From contig JAEEIS010000026.1 in NCBI GenBank assembly GCA_016281475.1, forward strand, positions 3,672 to 67,671: 64,000 nucleotides of DNA. The letters run 5' to 3'. Source of the DNA: Bacteroidales bacterium (GTDB lineage Bacteria; Bacteroidota; Bacteroidia; Bacteroidales; P3). Of the stretch, positions 9,601 through 17,790 are shown piece after piece (position 1 is the stretch's first letter; every line of letters begins with the position of its first letter). A program made the translations under genes and the position numbers. The notes below the pieces were generated by a model. The model did not search any database and was not told the origin of the DNA. It saw only the letters and a program-made list of their open reading frames with translations.

Positions 9601-10739
9601 CCATGAATCGCATGCTCTCGCTGCAGGCACAGGTGGAGCCGATACGCGATTTTAAGATTGACGTCAACGCTTCGCAAAACTATCAGTCTCGCGAAGAGTA
9701 TTATTACAAGTTTTTGAGCGAATGGGATGAAGTGGTGGGTCCACTGTCGTATGTGATGACGGGCAGCTACTCGACTACCTGCTGGAGTATGGCCACGACC
9801 TTTATGGACGACAGCCTGCTGTTCGAGAACTTCTTGGCAAACAGGAGTATTGTGGCCGGTCGACTGGCTGCTATCAATCCCAATCCTATGTGCGATGAGA
9901 TGGTGCGCGACACGATGAACGGTGGCTATTACCCCGCAGGCTACAGTGCTAACCAACAGACTGTGTTGCTCACCAGTTTCCTTGCTACCTATCTGGGCGG
10001 TGATGCAGGCAGTTATGCCTTCTCGCCGTTCTTGGGGCTGCCTCTTCCCAACTGGTCGGTGTCGTATACGGGTCTTAACAAGATTCAGGCTCTGAAGAAA
10101 TGGTTCAACAATATCTCCATCTCGCACCGCTATTCTTCCACCTACACGATAGGAAACTACTATACCGATGCAGCTATCTCGGGCAAAGAAGGTTATGACT
10201 ATGGTGTGGAGACGGTGCTCAACAACACTGGCGACTTTATTGCCCCGCTGAGCATGGAGGGGGTGCAGATTAGCGAGCAGTTCAATCCCTTGGTGCGGCT
10301 GTCGGTGAGCATGACCAATAGTGTGCAGGTTAATTTCTCAGTGCAGAAAAACCGCACGCTGCAGCTCAGTTTCTCCAACAATCAGCTTACGGAAACCACA
10401 CGCGACGGCATCACCTTCGGCGGCGGCTATCGCTTTAAGGATGTGGCGTTGGACGTGAAGTTTGGCGAGAGCGTGCACCACTTGAAGAGCGACGTGGTGT
10501 TGCAATTGAATATTACCTATAACAGCAACAAGACCAACATCCGCAAGATAAACCAGAATATCAGCCAAATCTCATCGGGCAGCCAGGTGTGGATGGCCGA
10601 GCTGTCGGCAGAGTACGCCCTCAGCACGTCGCTGACGTTGCGCGCTTTCTTCCAAACGAATATCAACACTCCCTATATTCCCAATTCCTATCCCAACTCG
10701 ACCACCAAAGGTGGCCTAACGTTAAGAATTAGTTTCTGA
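3621..10739 (+). CDS. sprA: SprA, outer-membrane translocon of the type IX secretion system
   Basis: 2372 residues, close to the roughly 2400 of known SprA. SprA is the giant beta-barrel channel of the T9SS and is needed for gliding in motile Bacteroidota. The start is TTG at 3621: an in-frame TAA sits two codons upstream and no ATG occurs before the signal peptide (about residues 1-26, ending PAQAQ), so TTG is the only start that keeps export. Family blocks such as 'GSVDLTFQG', 'QINMNAK-like ISMNAKIGDLFDFDINWNTQ', 'SYIDDFEGAESSIDL' and a C-terminal strand ending in 'LTLRISF' are present, so the gene seems intact. Its stop overlaps the next ATG by one base. Confidence 0.95.
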   Translation: MKSSVHSIAIAVLALFVLLAVPAQAQTPDGGVTTTVEYDAQSGGYVRVTRVGDMVINRQYMTFEEYQDYQMDQLMRQYWNERSTKGDTMADDGLLSRIPGFSEISKKVDGLLAIPDISINPTGSVDLTFQGVSTFRDDPQIDYNERRRFNFDFDENIQISMNAKIGDLFDFDINWNTQATFDFENKIKLQYAGKEDDIVQLFEAAHISFPLNTTLIQGSQQLFGFHTKLKFGKLTVDAVVSKKETSTENMQVQGGATTQEFQIRADEYEENRHYFVAQYFYDNYNKAMSTLPTPNTPIRIIRMEVWRTNVGAAVTNNRNILALTDLGENNPSSDRVVGGRSVRPSNGSNNLFDVINLSSIRNTDNITSHMQALGFTSGTDFEKVQSARLLNSSEYTYNAQLGFITLSQPLSADQVLAVAFQYQVVGDTTVYQVGELTTDGINDPNTLVVKLIKGTSLDTRSPLWRLMMKNVYFLRSTQISRDKFRLNVLYESRDGGVGIGYFTDGPREGIPLIELFGLDRMDASQNYYYADGVFDWFDSAAFKGGIIQSTTGRIFFPFVEPFGRDLREILGDDEYAKQYCFDSLYTMTRTLAQQYADKNKFYIEGYYSSTVSGEISLGYSVSQGSVTVTAGGVPLIENVDYTVDYTMGTVRIINESILSSGTPISVSSENNSFSMMSKTMLGAHLNYEIQPDFNIGGTFMNLSEKPLTQKNNFGDEPTSNSIWGLDLNYRHEAPFVTKLIDKLPGIDTKAPSNLTISAEFAQFVPGLSRTGSKEGSVSYIDDFEGAESSIDLKGITYWHLASTPQDYRLSLPRFPETAPGTGLAYGFNRARLAWYRIDQIFYGTGYNGSGCPRNITDDDRSQPYARRIAEQEVFPNKDIATGDLAVIYELNLAYYPDERGPYNYDVAPSQYSAGIDADGRLSQPRSRWGGIMRELDYTDFETQNIETLEFWLMDPFIDKPDHTGGKLYINLGDISEDILRDGRKSFENGLPTSAEVTGVDTTIWGRVPNTQPIVNAFDNNESSRRYQDIGYDGLSSTHGSLDEQSFFADYLNQIALLHGTSSLAYQQASADPSADDFHYYRGSDYDEQDVKIVERYKYYSNPEGNSVVDADNTESYPTAAYMYPNVEDINKDNTLSEGENYYQYLIELDPSRMVIGENHIVDIQEANNVLLPNGTTTTCKWYQFRIPIREYDQLVGKLNGFQSIRFMRMFLGDFEEPIILRFATLELVYATWRKYTENLLQPGDYTTGTGANTSFSISTVSIEENGSRYPVPYVLPPDIEREQWYTSSSTAIQLNEQALMLDITDLASGDARAVYRSTQYDLRNYGKMKMFVHAEKKNQNDPMDDDDLVLFVRLGSDYTNNYYEYEVPLKFTEWGVGRDDAYAIWPVANNVEIDLTRFVDIKTNRNRLIRSGDLAYSSQLLYSEYVGDRKYTVLGSPNLGKVKVVMVGVRNPKKESLTDGNDMLPKSCVVWLNELRLTDFNNRGGLAAMALARTNLADLGNLSLYGSYRTAGFGNLEEKPTSLELVNTLQMQSILDLELGKFLPEKWGMHIPFYMDWNRQIGSPEYNPMDPDVRLRNDLKTYQTQEERDSVKMMAQERKTTTNITLTNVRKDRTGKSALKPHVYDIENFAFSYAYNRERSSDDELEYYNKDQHRGGFTYAFSPQEPGLFAPFAKSSSKFINGKNGKFIKDFNLYYTPKSLSFSTEIYRDYEETMLRNRGAALVIMKPTYFKQFTWRRDYGLQYDLSKSIHLQYSATANARIDEPVGRVDTRGSRDSIWQSAAHGGTMQNFQQTVNLTWDVPITKLPYLDFLRMPITYHTVYNFLGTTQALASQGSTLNNATQIQASLTGQLQTLYNKFDFIKNAYKQKPVVQPKDPKRMTKKEREKAAQDSITRAKNPDSVRRVEAAERWAELGKFGIRFVTMLKSFGMQYSNSTGSVLPGYMGTASILGMDPRNGWVPGPSFVLGYNDGLVERLRRDDLLSRDSLMNTPHQNTMNRMLSLQAQVEPIRDFKIDVNASQNYQSREEYYYKFLSEWDEVVGPLSYVMTGSYSTTCWSMATTFMDDSLLFENFLANRSIVAGRLAAINPNPMCDEMVRDTMNGGYYPAGYSANQQTVLLTSFLATYLGGDAGSYAFSPFLGLPLPNWSVSYTGLNKIQALKKWFNNISISHRYSSTYTIGNYYTDAAISGKEGYDYGVETVLNNTGDFIAPLSMEGVQISEQFNPLVRLSVSMTNSVQVNFSVQKNRTLQLSFSNNQLTETTRDGITFGGGYRFKDVALDVKFGESVHHLKSDVVLQLNITYNSNKTNIRKINQNISQISSGSQVWMAELSAEYALSTSLTLRAFFQTNINTPYIPNSYPNSTTKGGLTLRISF

Positions 10740-12073
10740 TGAATACCGACCGTTTCAAAGATTTCGAGCCCGATGTGCGGCAGCTTGTCCTCGCCTTTGA
10801 AGAGGATGGCGGCCGACGTTTCTTCGACGTGGATGAGTTGGAAGTGATTGCTGACTATTATTTGGAGATGCAGGATGTGGAGGGGTTGGAGGCGGCAGTT
10901 GGATTGGGCGAGCGCCTGTATCCCGACAATGGCGAGATGCGTCTGCGGAAGGCCCAACTGCTGGGAGTCAAAGGACGCTACAGGCAGGCATTAGGGTTGC
11001 TGGAACAGCTGGAACTTGAGGATCAAGATAATACCGACGTGGCTTACACCCTCGGTACGCTTTACAGCATGACGGGCAATGCGGAGAAGAGTATCGAGTA
11101 TTATCTGCGGGCCGCAACGGATGGGTATGAGTTGGGCATGATATATGGCAATGTGGCAGATGAGTATTTGAAACTGGGAAATACAGTGCAGGCAGTGCGC
11201 TATTATCGCAAGGCGGTGGAAGACAACCCCGACGAGCAGCGTTCGCTCCGCAGTCTTGTCTTCATTTGGGACTGGCAGGGAAGGTTGGAACAGGCCGTGC
11301 GGTTTTTCTCAAACCATGTCCACAACCACCCTTATTGTAAAACGGCGTGGTATTGTTTGGGCTGCTGTTATATGCGTGATGGACATGCCAATGCCGCCAA
11401 GGCGGTGGACGCTTTTGAATATGCTCTCGCCATCGACAGTAGGTATGAGGATGCCTCGTATGGCCTGTCGGAGGCGTATATGAATATGGGAGACCTAGGT
11501 AATGCCGTACGGACGTTGCGTGATATGCTTGAGTGGACCGACAACCGTCACTTTGTGTTGCTGAACATAGGCGGCTTGTTTATGCGCACCGGCAACTACC
11601 ATACTGCCTACTCATATATCCGCAACTCGCTGAAGGAGTATGACCGCAATGGCTTTGTGTGGAATGAGTTGGGCCATTGTTGCGAGAAACTGGGCTATGT
11701 GGAGGAGGCTGTGGCTCACTATAGTCGTGCTATCAACCTATACCCTGATTATGACGAACTTTGGCTGGATTTGGCCGACTTGTATGTCGCGGAGTGCCGT
11801 TTTGACGAGGCTGCCGCCCTTATGGAGAGTGCCAGAACGGAGGCCGACGACCGTTTCCTGTTTGATGTCCGGCTAGTGTATTGCTACTATAGGCTGGGAC
11901 GGCGCAACAGGCTTTTCGCGCTGCTTGCCGAGGATGTGGCATGTTATGCCGAACGACTCTCGGACTTGTTGGTGCAATATCCCGATCTGTCGCAAGATGC
12001 GGAGGTTGTGGGCGTCATCAATGGGTATGAACGAAATAATGATTCTATTAACTCAAATAATCTTCCTTTTTGA
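10739..12073 (+). CDS. Tetratricopeptide-repeat protein
   Basis: 444 residues with no signal peptide, so probably cytoplasmic. Most of the chain is a series of 34-residue TPR helices, seen for example at 'DVAYTLGTLYSMTGNAEKSIEYYLRAA', 'AVRYYRKAVEDNPDEQ' and 'WNELGHCCEKLGYVEEAVAHYSRAINLYPDY'. TPR arrays bind other proteins; no catalytic domain is visible. The ATG shares its first base with the sprA stop (TGATG), so it is co-translated with sprA, and a role linked to envelope or secretion is possible but is inference from position only. Confidence 0.85.
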   Translation: MNTDRFKDFEPDVRQLVLAFEEDGGRRFFDVDELEVIADYYLEMQDVEGLEAAVGLGERLYPDNGEMRLRKAQLLGVKGRYRQALGLLEQLELEDQDNTDVAYTLGTLYSMTGNAEKSIEYYLRAATDGYELGMIYGNVADEYLKLGNTVQAVRYYRKAVEDNPDEQRSLRSLVFIWDWQGRLEQAVRFFSNHVHNHPYCKTAWYCLGCCYMRDGHANAAKAVDAFEYALAIDSRYEDASYGLSEAYMNMGDLGNAVRTLRDMLEWTDNRHFVLLNIGGLFMRTGNYHTAYSYIRNSLKEYDRNGFVWNELGHCCEKLGYVEEAVAHYSRAINLYPDYDELWLDLADLYVAECRFDEAAALMESARTEADDRFLFDVRLVYCYYRLGRRNRLFALLAEDVACYAERLSDLLVQYPDLSQDAEVVGVINGYERNNDSINSNNLPF

Positions 12074-12075
12074 TT

Positions 12076-12852
12076 ATGAATAAAAGATTGTTTTTGATTT
12101 TCTTGTTTTTGCTTGGCTGCCGCATGGCGACGGCACAGTCCTTGGATGCGGAGTCGTCGGCTCAGCACGTCGCCGAGCAGGTGCGTGGTGCCGACAGCGG
12201 GTCGACAGGTTTTGTGTCAGACGTATTGGCTTGGTACGACGAACACATGAACTATCAGGCCGTGGGTCTGCTGATGACGTTGGAGAGTTCTTTTGTCCCC
12301 TTCCCGTCGGAGGTGGTGATACCTCCCGCGGTGTATGTGGCGTGCAATCCCGACACCAAGGGGGGCATGAAAGTATGGCTGATAGTGCTGATAGGCACGC
12401 TGGGCGCGCTGCTGGGAGCGTATGTCAACTATTTCCTCAGCCGTTGGCTGGGTCGGCCTATCATCTATGCTTTTGCCGACAGCAAGGTGGGGCATCTCTT
12501 GCAGCTGTCAAAGGAGAAGGTGCAGCGGGCCGAGGTCTACTTTAACGACCACGGCAATGTGTCAACGTTGGTGGGACGTTTTATCCCCGTCATACGCCAG
12601 CTGATTTCTATTCCTGCGGGATTGTCGAAGATGAACCTTTTGCCTTTCACGTTCTTCACCTTCGTAGGGGCAGGTCTGTGGAATGTGGTGCTGGCCCTGC
12701 TGGGCTGGCTTGCCTACCGTGCTGCCGACCCGCAGGTGATTGAGAAATACAGTCACCAGTTGTCGATTATCATCATAGGCCTTCTCGGTGCGGCTGTACT
12801 TTTCTTCGTCGTCCGTTTCATCGTCAAGAAAAAGCATGCAGCCCATGTCTGA
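12076..12852 (+). CDS. DedA-family membrane protein with an N-terminal signal peptide
   Basis: I chose the ATG at 12076, two bases after the TPR stop, over an in-frame TTG at 12070. A signal-peptide-like stretch (residues 1-21, ending MATAQ) and about 40 polar residues precede the DedA/SNARE-associated domain. Family marks are 'SSFVPFPSEVVIPP' (the E..xPxPxE region), 'GAYVNYFLSRWLGR' and 'RFIPVIRQLISIPAGLSKM' (the RxxP/R-rich region). DedA proteins are undecaprenyl-phosphate or phospholipid translocases of the inner membrane. A cleavable-looking leader before the domain is less usual. The last 8 bases overlap the next small gene. Confidence 0.88.
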   Translation: MNKRLFLIFLFLLGCRMATAQSLDAESSAQHVAEQVRGADSGSTGFVSDVLAWYDEHMNYQAVGLLMTLESSFVPFPSEVVIPPAVYVACNPDTKGGMKVWLIVLIGTLGALLGAYVNYFLSRWLGRPIIYAFADSKVGHLLQLSKEKVQRAEVYFNDHGNVSTLVGRFIPVIRQLISIPAGLSKMNLLPFTFFTFVGAGLWNVVLALLGWLAYRAADPQVIEKYSHQLSIIIIGLLGAAVLFFVVRFIVKKKHAAHV

Positions 12853-13021
12853 GACTTACAACAACGAGGATGTTGACCGCAAGATTGACTTTGCGCGAGC
12901 TTTCATGCGCAAGGACAGGCCTCTGCCCAAACGGGGGTGCAGCTGGGCGTTTTTTGTCTTTTTGGGGTTGCTCACGCTTGGAGTGGTGGTGATGTATGTG
13001 TGGTATAGGTTTAGAGGTTAG
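12845..13021 (+). CDS. 58-residue single-pass membrane protein, unknown function
   Basis: The frame could start at ATG 12836 or 12845; the latter gives MSETYNNEDVDRKIDFARA. The first half is charged and hydrophilic and the second half carries one membrane segment (about residues 38-54, WAFFVFLGLLTLGVVVMYVW), predicting an N-in or tail-anchored topology. It overlaps the end of the DedA gene, so the two are probably made together, and a small accessory subunit is conceivable. I do not recognise the family. Confidence 0.6.
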   Translation: MSETYNNEDVDRKIDFARAFMRKDRPLPKRGCSWAFFVFLGLLTLGVVVMYVWYRFRG

Positions 13022-13070
13022 AGTTTAGAGGCAATTTTTAATTGTTTGAATATTTAACGCGTCAGCCAAC

Positions 13071-13095
13071 TTTCAATTTTCAATTTTCAATTTTT
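13071..13095 (+). repeat. (TTTTCAA)n heptamer tract before sufS
   Basis: Three and a half nearly perfect copies of the 7-base unit end a few bases before the sufS ATG at 13100. It lies in the presumed leader and belongs to the dispersed family described under findings. Confidence 0.85.
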
Positions 13096-13099
13096 AAAA

Positions 13100-14290
13100 A
13101 TGGATTTTCCTATTCTTAATTCTAGAGTGTACGATAAGCGGCTGGTGTATCTCGACAATGCCGCCACCACGCAGAAACCCAAGCAGGTGATTGATGCGTT
13201 GACGAATTACTACCTGACTCTGAATAGTAACATCCACCGCGGGACGCACTATCTTGCCACTCAGGCAACGGAACGCTATGAGGCGGTGCGTAGGCAGGTG
13301 CAGGCGTTTATTGGTGCCCGTAGCCACCGCGAGGTGGTCTTCACCCGTGGCACTACCGAGAGCATCAACTTGGTGGCTTCGTCATTTGGAAGCCGACTAC
13401 GCGAGTGGGACGAGGTGATTGTGTCGGGCATGGAGCACCACAGCAACATAGTACCGTGGCAGCTAGCCTGCGAGCGGGCGGGAGCAAGGCTGAAGGTGAT
13501 ACCGTTCAGCGACGAGGGTGTGCTGGATTTGAAGGCCTACGAGGGCCTATTTACCAAGCGCACCCGTATGGTGGCGTGCAACCATGTGTCGAACACGCTG
13601 GGTACGGTCAATCCCGTCGAGGAGATTGTCGCCATTGCCCACCGACATGAGGTCCCGGTGCTGATTGACGGTGCACAGGCTGTGGCCCACATGGCGGTGG
13701 ATGTGCAGCGGATAGGCTGCGACTTCTACTGTTTCTCGGGTCATAAGATGTATGCGCCTATGGGTGTGGGGGTGATGTATGGTCGCGAGGAGCTGTTGAA
13801 CGAGTTGCCGCCCTATCAGGGTGGGGGCGAGATGATACAGGATGTCACCTTCGAGCGCACCACATACAACGAGCTTCCATTCAAGTTCGAAGCTGGCACT
13901 CCCTCTGTGGGCGATGTGTTGGGACTGGGGGCCGCTATCGACTTTATGAAGAAAGAGGGTGTCGGCAACATCGCTCGCCACGAGGCTGATTTGCTGGACT
14001 ATGCCACCCGCAGGCTCTCTGAGATACCCCGTTTGCGCATCTATGGCACTGCGCCCCATAAGGCGGGTGTTATCTCCTTTTTGGTGGGCGACAGCAGTTC
14101 GTATGACGTGGGTACGCTGCTCGACAAAGTGGGCGTGGCCGTCCGCACGGGACACCACTGCACCCAGCCTATCATGGACCGCTACGGCATAAGTGGCACA
14201 GTGCGTGCCTCCTTTGCCTGCTATACCACCAGGGAGGATATAGATGCCTTGGTGGATGGGTTGAAACGGATAATGCCATTACTGGATTAA
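13100..14290 (+). CDS. sufS: Cysteine desulfurase, SufS type
   Basis: 396 residues of the class-V aminotransferase fold. The PLP lysine is in SGHKMYAPMG (Lys216) and the catalytic cysteine in RTGHHCTQP (Cys354); the 'R.GHHC.QP' setting is that of the SufS/CsdA group rather than IscS. It removes sulfur from L-cysteine to give alanine and a persulfide for Fe-S cluster assembly. No other suf genes are adjacent, so SufBCD and the sulfur acceptor must be encoded elsewhere. The gene is separated from its neighbours by short gaps holding heptamer repeats rather than obvious promoters. Confidence 0.93.
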   Translation: MDFPILNSRVYDKRLVYLDNAATTQKPKQVIDALTNYYLTLNSNIHRGTHYLATQATERYEAVRRQVQAFIGARSHREVVFTRGTTESINLVASSFGSRLREWDEVIVSGMEHHSNIVPWQLACERAGARLKVIPFSDEGVLDLKAYEGLFTKRTRMVACNHVSNTLGTVNPVEEIVAIAHRHEVPVLIDGAQAVAHMAVDVQRIGCDFYCFSGHKMYAPMGVGVMYGREELLNELPPYQGGGEMIQDVTFERTTYNELPFKFEAGTPSVGDVLGLGAAIDFMKKEGVGNIARHEADLLDYATRRLSEIPRLRIYGTAPHKAGVISFLVGDSSSYDVGTLLDKVGVAVRTGHHCTQPIMDRYGISGTVRASFACYTTREDIDALVDGLKRIMPLLD

Positions 14291-14322
14291 TGTATAGAGG
14301 CTAAGGTCTGTAGTTTATCTCA

Positions 14323-14342
14323 TTTTTCAACTTTCAATTTCC
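14323..14342 (+). repeat. Short TTTTCAA-type repeat before recN
   Basis: Two to three degenerate heptamers (TTTTTCAACTTTCAATTTCC) sit directly before the recN start, as they do before sufS. Confidence 0.6.
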
Positions 14343-14346
14343 AAAG

Positions 14347-15996
14347 ATGCTCAAGACCATTCATATTGAAAACTATGCGCTGATTCGCGAAACGGATATC
14401 GTGTTCGACGACTCGTTTACCGTCATCACGGGTGAGACGGGCGCCGGTAAATCTATCCTGTTGGGCGCATTGGGATTGTTGCTGGGGCAGCGTGCCGATA
14501 CGCAGGTGCTGTATGACAAGGAGCGCAAATGCCTGGTCGAAGCCGTGTTCGATATCGCAGGGTTGAATCTGAAGCCCCTCTTCGAGCAGTACGATGCCGA
14601 CTACGACGACCAGCTTATTCTTCGCCGCGAAATACTACCGTCGGCCAAGAGCCGTGCCTTTGTCAACGACTCGCCTGCCAGTTTGCAGCTGCTCAAGGAG
14701 TTGGCTCCGCATATCCTCGACATCCACTCTCAGTATCAGACGCTCACCCTCACCGAAAGCCTTTTCCAAACCCAACTGGTCGACAGCTTTTCAACCCCTG
14801 CATTGCTGCCCCAATACCAGTCGCTCTATCACCAATATGTGGATTTAAAACATGAGTTGGAGCGTCTCACGGCGCAGGATGCTGAGAATAATAAGGTGAT
14901 GGACTACAATAGGTTCCTCTACGACGAATTGCTCTCGGCCAGTCTGCAAGAGGACGAGCAGCATCAACTGGAGGAGGAGGCGCACTTGCTGGAGCACACG
15001 GGCACTATCAAGGAGGCTCTGGGAACGATGGAATCCCTTTGTGACGGTGACGACGGGGCCGTGTCGCGACTTCTCGCCGCACGTGGTGCTATGGCCAACG
15101 TGGCTGCATATCATGGAGATATGGAGACGCTGTACCAGCGAGTAGATTCCTGCATCATCGAGCTTCAGGACATGATGTCTGATGCCGCCTCTCTTAACGA
15201 CCGGCTGCAGTTCTCTCCCGAACGACAGGCTTTTGTGAATGAACGGCTCGACCTCATCTACCGGTTGCAAAAAAAACATGGTGTCGACAGCGTCGCGGCG
15301 TTGCTTGAAATTCAGCACCGTCTCGACCAACAACTGCAGGAGGCCGACAACCTCGACGACCGCATCCGCGAGGTGATGGAGAAGGTAGACAAGGCTTTTG
15401 CGCAAATGCAGCAGGCTGCCGACAAGCTCACTGCTGGCCGTCGACAGGCTGGCGGGCAGTTGGAAAAACTGCTGCTGCCCATTTTAGGCCAGCTCGGCAT
15501 GGCAGCGGCACGCATTGTTGTCGACATTACGCCTGCCGCCGACTATGGTCCGATGGGCCACGACAACGTACGACTGCTCTTCAATGCCAATCAGGGCGGC
15601 TCTCTGCGTCCGTTGGCCGAGGTGGCTTCGGGTGGCGAGCTCTCGCGCCTAATGCTTGCCGTCAAGTCGGTGGTGACTCAGCGCAGTTTCCTTCCCACCA
15701 TCATCTTCGACGAAATCGACAGCGGTGTGTCAGGCAACATATCGGTGGCAGTGGGTGCCATCATGCGGCAGATGGCGCAGCACATGCAGGTTGTTGCCAT
15801 CTCGCATCTCCCGCAGATTGCAGCCAAAGCGTCGCAACACCTCAAGGTGGCCAAGGCCCTTGAGGACGACCGTACCATTTCGCGCATCCGCGAGTTGCAG
15901 CCCGACGAGCGTGTCACCGAAATAGCCGTCATGCTTTCTTCCAATCCACCCACCCCTGCAGCACTCCAAACCGCCCGCGAATTGATGTCAAACTAA
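14347..15996 (+). CDS. recN: DNA repair ATPase RecN
   Basis: 549 residues, the usual RecN length. SMC-like architecture: Walker A at the N terminus (ITGETGAGKSILLGAL), a central coiled-coil with a dimerisation turn, then the ABC signature (VASGGELSRLMLA) and Walker B (TIIFDEIDSGVSG) near the C terminus. RecN is recruited to double-strand breaks. The chain appears complete. It is followed after 17 bases by the M23 peptidase gene, so they are probably co-transcribed. Confidence 0.95.
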   Translation: MLKTIHIENYALIRETDIVFDDSFTVITGETGAGKSILLGALGLLLGQRADTQVLYDKERKCLVEAVFDIAGLNLKPLFEQYDADYDDQLILRREILPSAKSRAFVNDSPASLQLLKELAPHILDIHSQYQTLTLTESLFQTQLVDSFSTPALLPQYQSLYHQYVDLKHELERLTAQDAENNKVMDYNRFLYDELLSASLQEDEQHQLEEEAHLLEHTGTIKEALGTMESLCDGDDGAVSRLLAARGAMANVAAYHGDMETLYQRVDSCIIELQDMMSDAASLNDRLQFSPERQAFVNERLDLIYRLQKKHGVDSVAALLEIQHRLDQQLQEADNLDDRIREVMEKVDKAFAQMQQAADKLTAGRRQAGGQLEKLLLPILGQLGMAAARIVVDITPAADYGPMGHDNVRLLFNANQGGSLRPLAEVASGGELSRLMLAVKSVVTQRSFLPTIIFDEIDSGVSGNISVAVGAIMRQMAQHMQVVAISHLPQIAAKASQHLKVAKALEDDRTISRIRELQPDERVTEIAVMLSSNPPTPAALQTARELMSN

Positions 15997-16013
15997 ATCA
16001 ACATATCAACACA

Positions 16014-17777
16014 ATGCTCATGAAACGCCTTTTAGTCTTTTGTTTTTACTTTTTAGTATTTGTACTCGCTGCCAACTCTCAGACAAAGAAGACACCTCAA
16101 CTAGATTGTCCCTTGCATCTTACGCCCGCCCCGTCCGGCACTTTCGCCGAGGTGCGCACCAACCACTATCACGGCGGTCTCGACCTCCGTGTGGGTGGTG
16201 ATGAGGGCGTGGGCACCCCCGTCTACGCCCCTGCCGACGGCTATGTGTCGCGCTTGCGCATCTCTGCCTACGATGGTGGCAAGATGCTTTATATCAATCA
16301 TGCAGGCAACATCACCACTGTCTATCTCCATCTCGACGGCTATCATGGAGCCATTGCTAAATACGTTCGCAACTTTCAGGCACGCAACCAGTGCTATACC
16401 TTCGACACCACCGTTGCCGAAGGCGTGCTACCTGTCCGCAAGGGCGACCTAATTGCCTATGCCGGCAATACGGGCATGAGCGGCGGACCCCACCTCCACT
16501 ACGAAGTGCGCGACACCCGTACCCAGCAGAGCCTCAACCCTCTCCGCTATGGCATCACCCTGCCCGACACCCTACGTCCTACCATTAGGGGTATCCGCCT
16601 CATCCCGGTCGACAAGAACACCCGCATCAATGGCACCAATTCGCCCATGCAGGTGGACATGTCCACCAAGTTCCGTCGCATGGGCACCGTCTACAATCCC
16701 ATCCCCGTCCTAGGTCGTTTCTATATTTCGGTCTACGCCACCGACATGTCCGAAGGCTCCACCCAACGCAATGGCTATGAGCGCATCGACATCTGGGTCG
16801 ACGGCAAGCATTTCTTCCAATACAGCGTCGACAAGATTACCTTTGCTGACACCCGTGCCATCAATGCCCAGCTCGACTATAGCCAGTATCTCGCTACGCG
16901 AGAGCCTTATATCATCACCCGCCGTCTGCCCGGCGACCCCATGCGTCCTGCACGCACCTTTGGCGACGGCAGCATCGGCTTCATCGACAGCGACACTACC
17001 CTCCACCGCATCACCGTCGCCGTCACCGACTTCAACGGCAACCAGGTCGTGCGCTGCTTCTACGTGCGCAACCGTTTCGAGACACTCGTCCCCATGCACG
17101 ATGTGCCCGAGCATCCATCCTATCATCTCTTCTCCGACAGCCTCACCGTCCGCTGGCCGCTCAGCGTCTATCGTGGCGACTACCAAATAGAAATGCCTGC
17201 CGGCATGACCTATTACGACGACCTGCTGCTCCACGGCATACAGAAAGACCGTCGCTATATCTCGCCCATCTACACCGTCAAGCCCTGGCAGAGTCCCTAT
17301 CCACCCCATCGCACGTGGCAGCTGCGCGTGCCGCTGGTCATTGGGTTCGAACCCACTCAACTCGTCCTCTGCACGCTGCGCGACGACAATCTCTCAGCCC
17401 TGCCCACCCGCATTGTCGAACGCAAGATTGAGGGCAAACCCGGCCGTTGGCTCGAAGCCGACGTGCGCGTCTTTGGCAATTTCGTTGTCGCTTCCGACAC
17501 CGCAGCACCCTACGTCAAACCACTTAACTTCAAGCAAGGAGGCAAAGTTACCGCCTCATCGCTGCACATGAAGATGGGCGACAACCTGTCGGGTGTGCGC
17601 GAATACCGCTGCTTCATCAATGGCGAGTGGGTGTTGGCAGAGTTCGACGGCAAAACTGCCACCCTCAGCATCGCCCTCAACCAAGTGCCATCCTCGGCCA
17701 AAAGTCTCGACCTCCGCATCTTCCTCTCCGACTGTTGTGGCAACGCTCGCGAAGTGGCGTATTCGTTAAGACGATAA
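16014..17777 (+). CDS. M23-family (LytM) peptidoglycan endopeptidase-like protein
   Basis: 587 residues with a signal peptide (start at ATG 16014 or 16020). The LytM/M23 domain is near the N terminus: 'NHYHGGLDLR' (HxxxD zinc ligands) and 'GGPHLHYEVRD' (HxH). A long C-terminal part of about 400 residues, rich in beta-structure, follows and has no motif I recognise. M23 enzymes cut peptide cross-bridges, though some act only as activators. It is convergent with the LiaF-like gene, with 13 bases between the stops and no evident terminator. Confidence 0.85.
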   Translation: MLMKRLLVFCFYFLVFVLAANSQTKKTPQLDCPLHLTPAPSGTFAEVRTNHYHGGLDLRVGGDEGVGTPVYAPADGYVSRLRISAYDGGKMLYINHAGNITTVYLHLDGYHGAIAKYVRNFQARNQCYTFDTTVAEGVLPVRKGDLIAYAGNTGMSGGPHLHYEVRDTRTQQSLNPLRYGITLPDTLRPTIRGIRLIPVDKNTRINGTNSPMQVDMSTKFRRMGTVYNPIPVLGRFYISVYATDMSEGSTQRNGYERIDIWVDGKHFFQYSVDKITFADTRAINAQLDYSQYLATREPYIITRRLPGDPMRPARTFGDGSIGFIDSDTTLHRITVAVTDFNGNQVVRCFYVRNRFETLVPMHDVPEHPSYHLFSDSLTVRWPLSVYRGDYQIEMPAGMTYYDDLLLHGIQKDRRYISPIYTVKPWQSPYPPHRTWQLRVPLVIGFEPTQLVLCTLRDDNLSALPTRIVERKIEGKPGRWLEADVRVFGNFVVASDTAAPYVKPLNFKQGGKVTASSLHMKMGDNLSGVREYRCFINGEWVLAEFDGKTATLSIALNQVPSSAKSLDLRIFLSDCCGNAREVAYSLRR

Positions 17778-17790
17778 AACAAACAATCAA

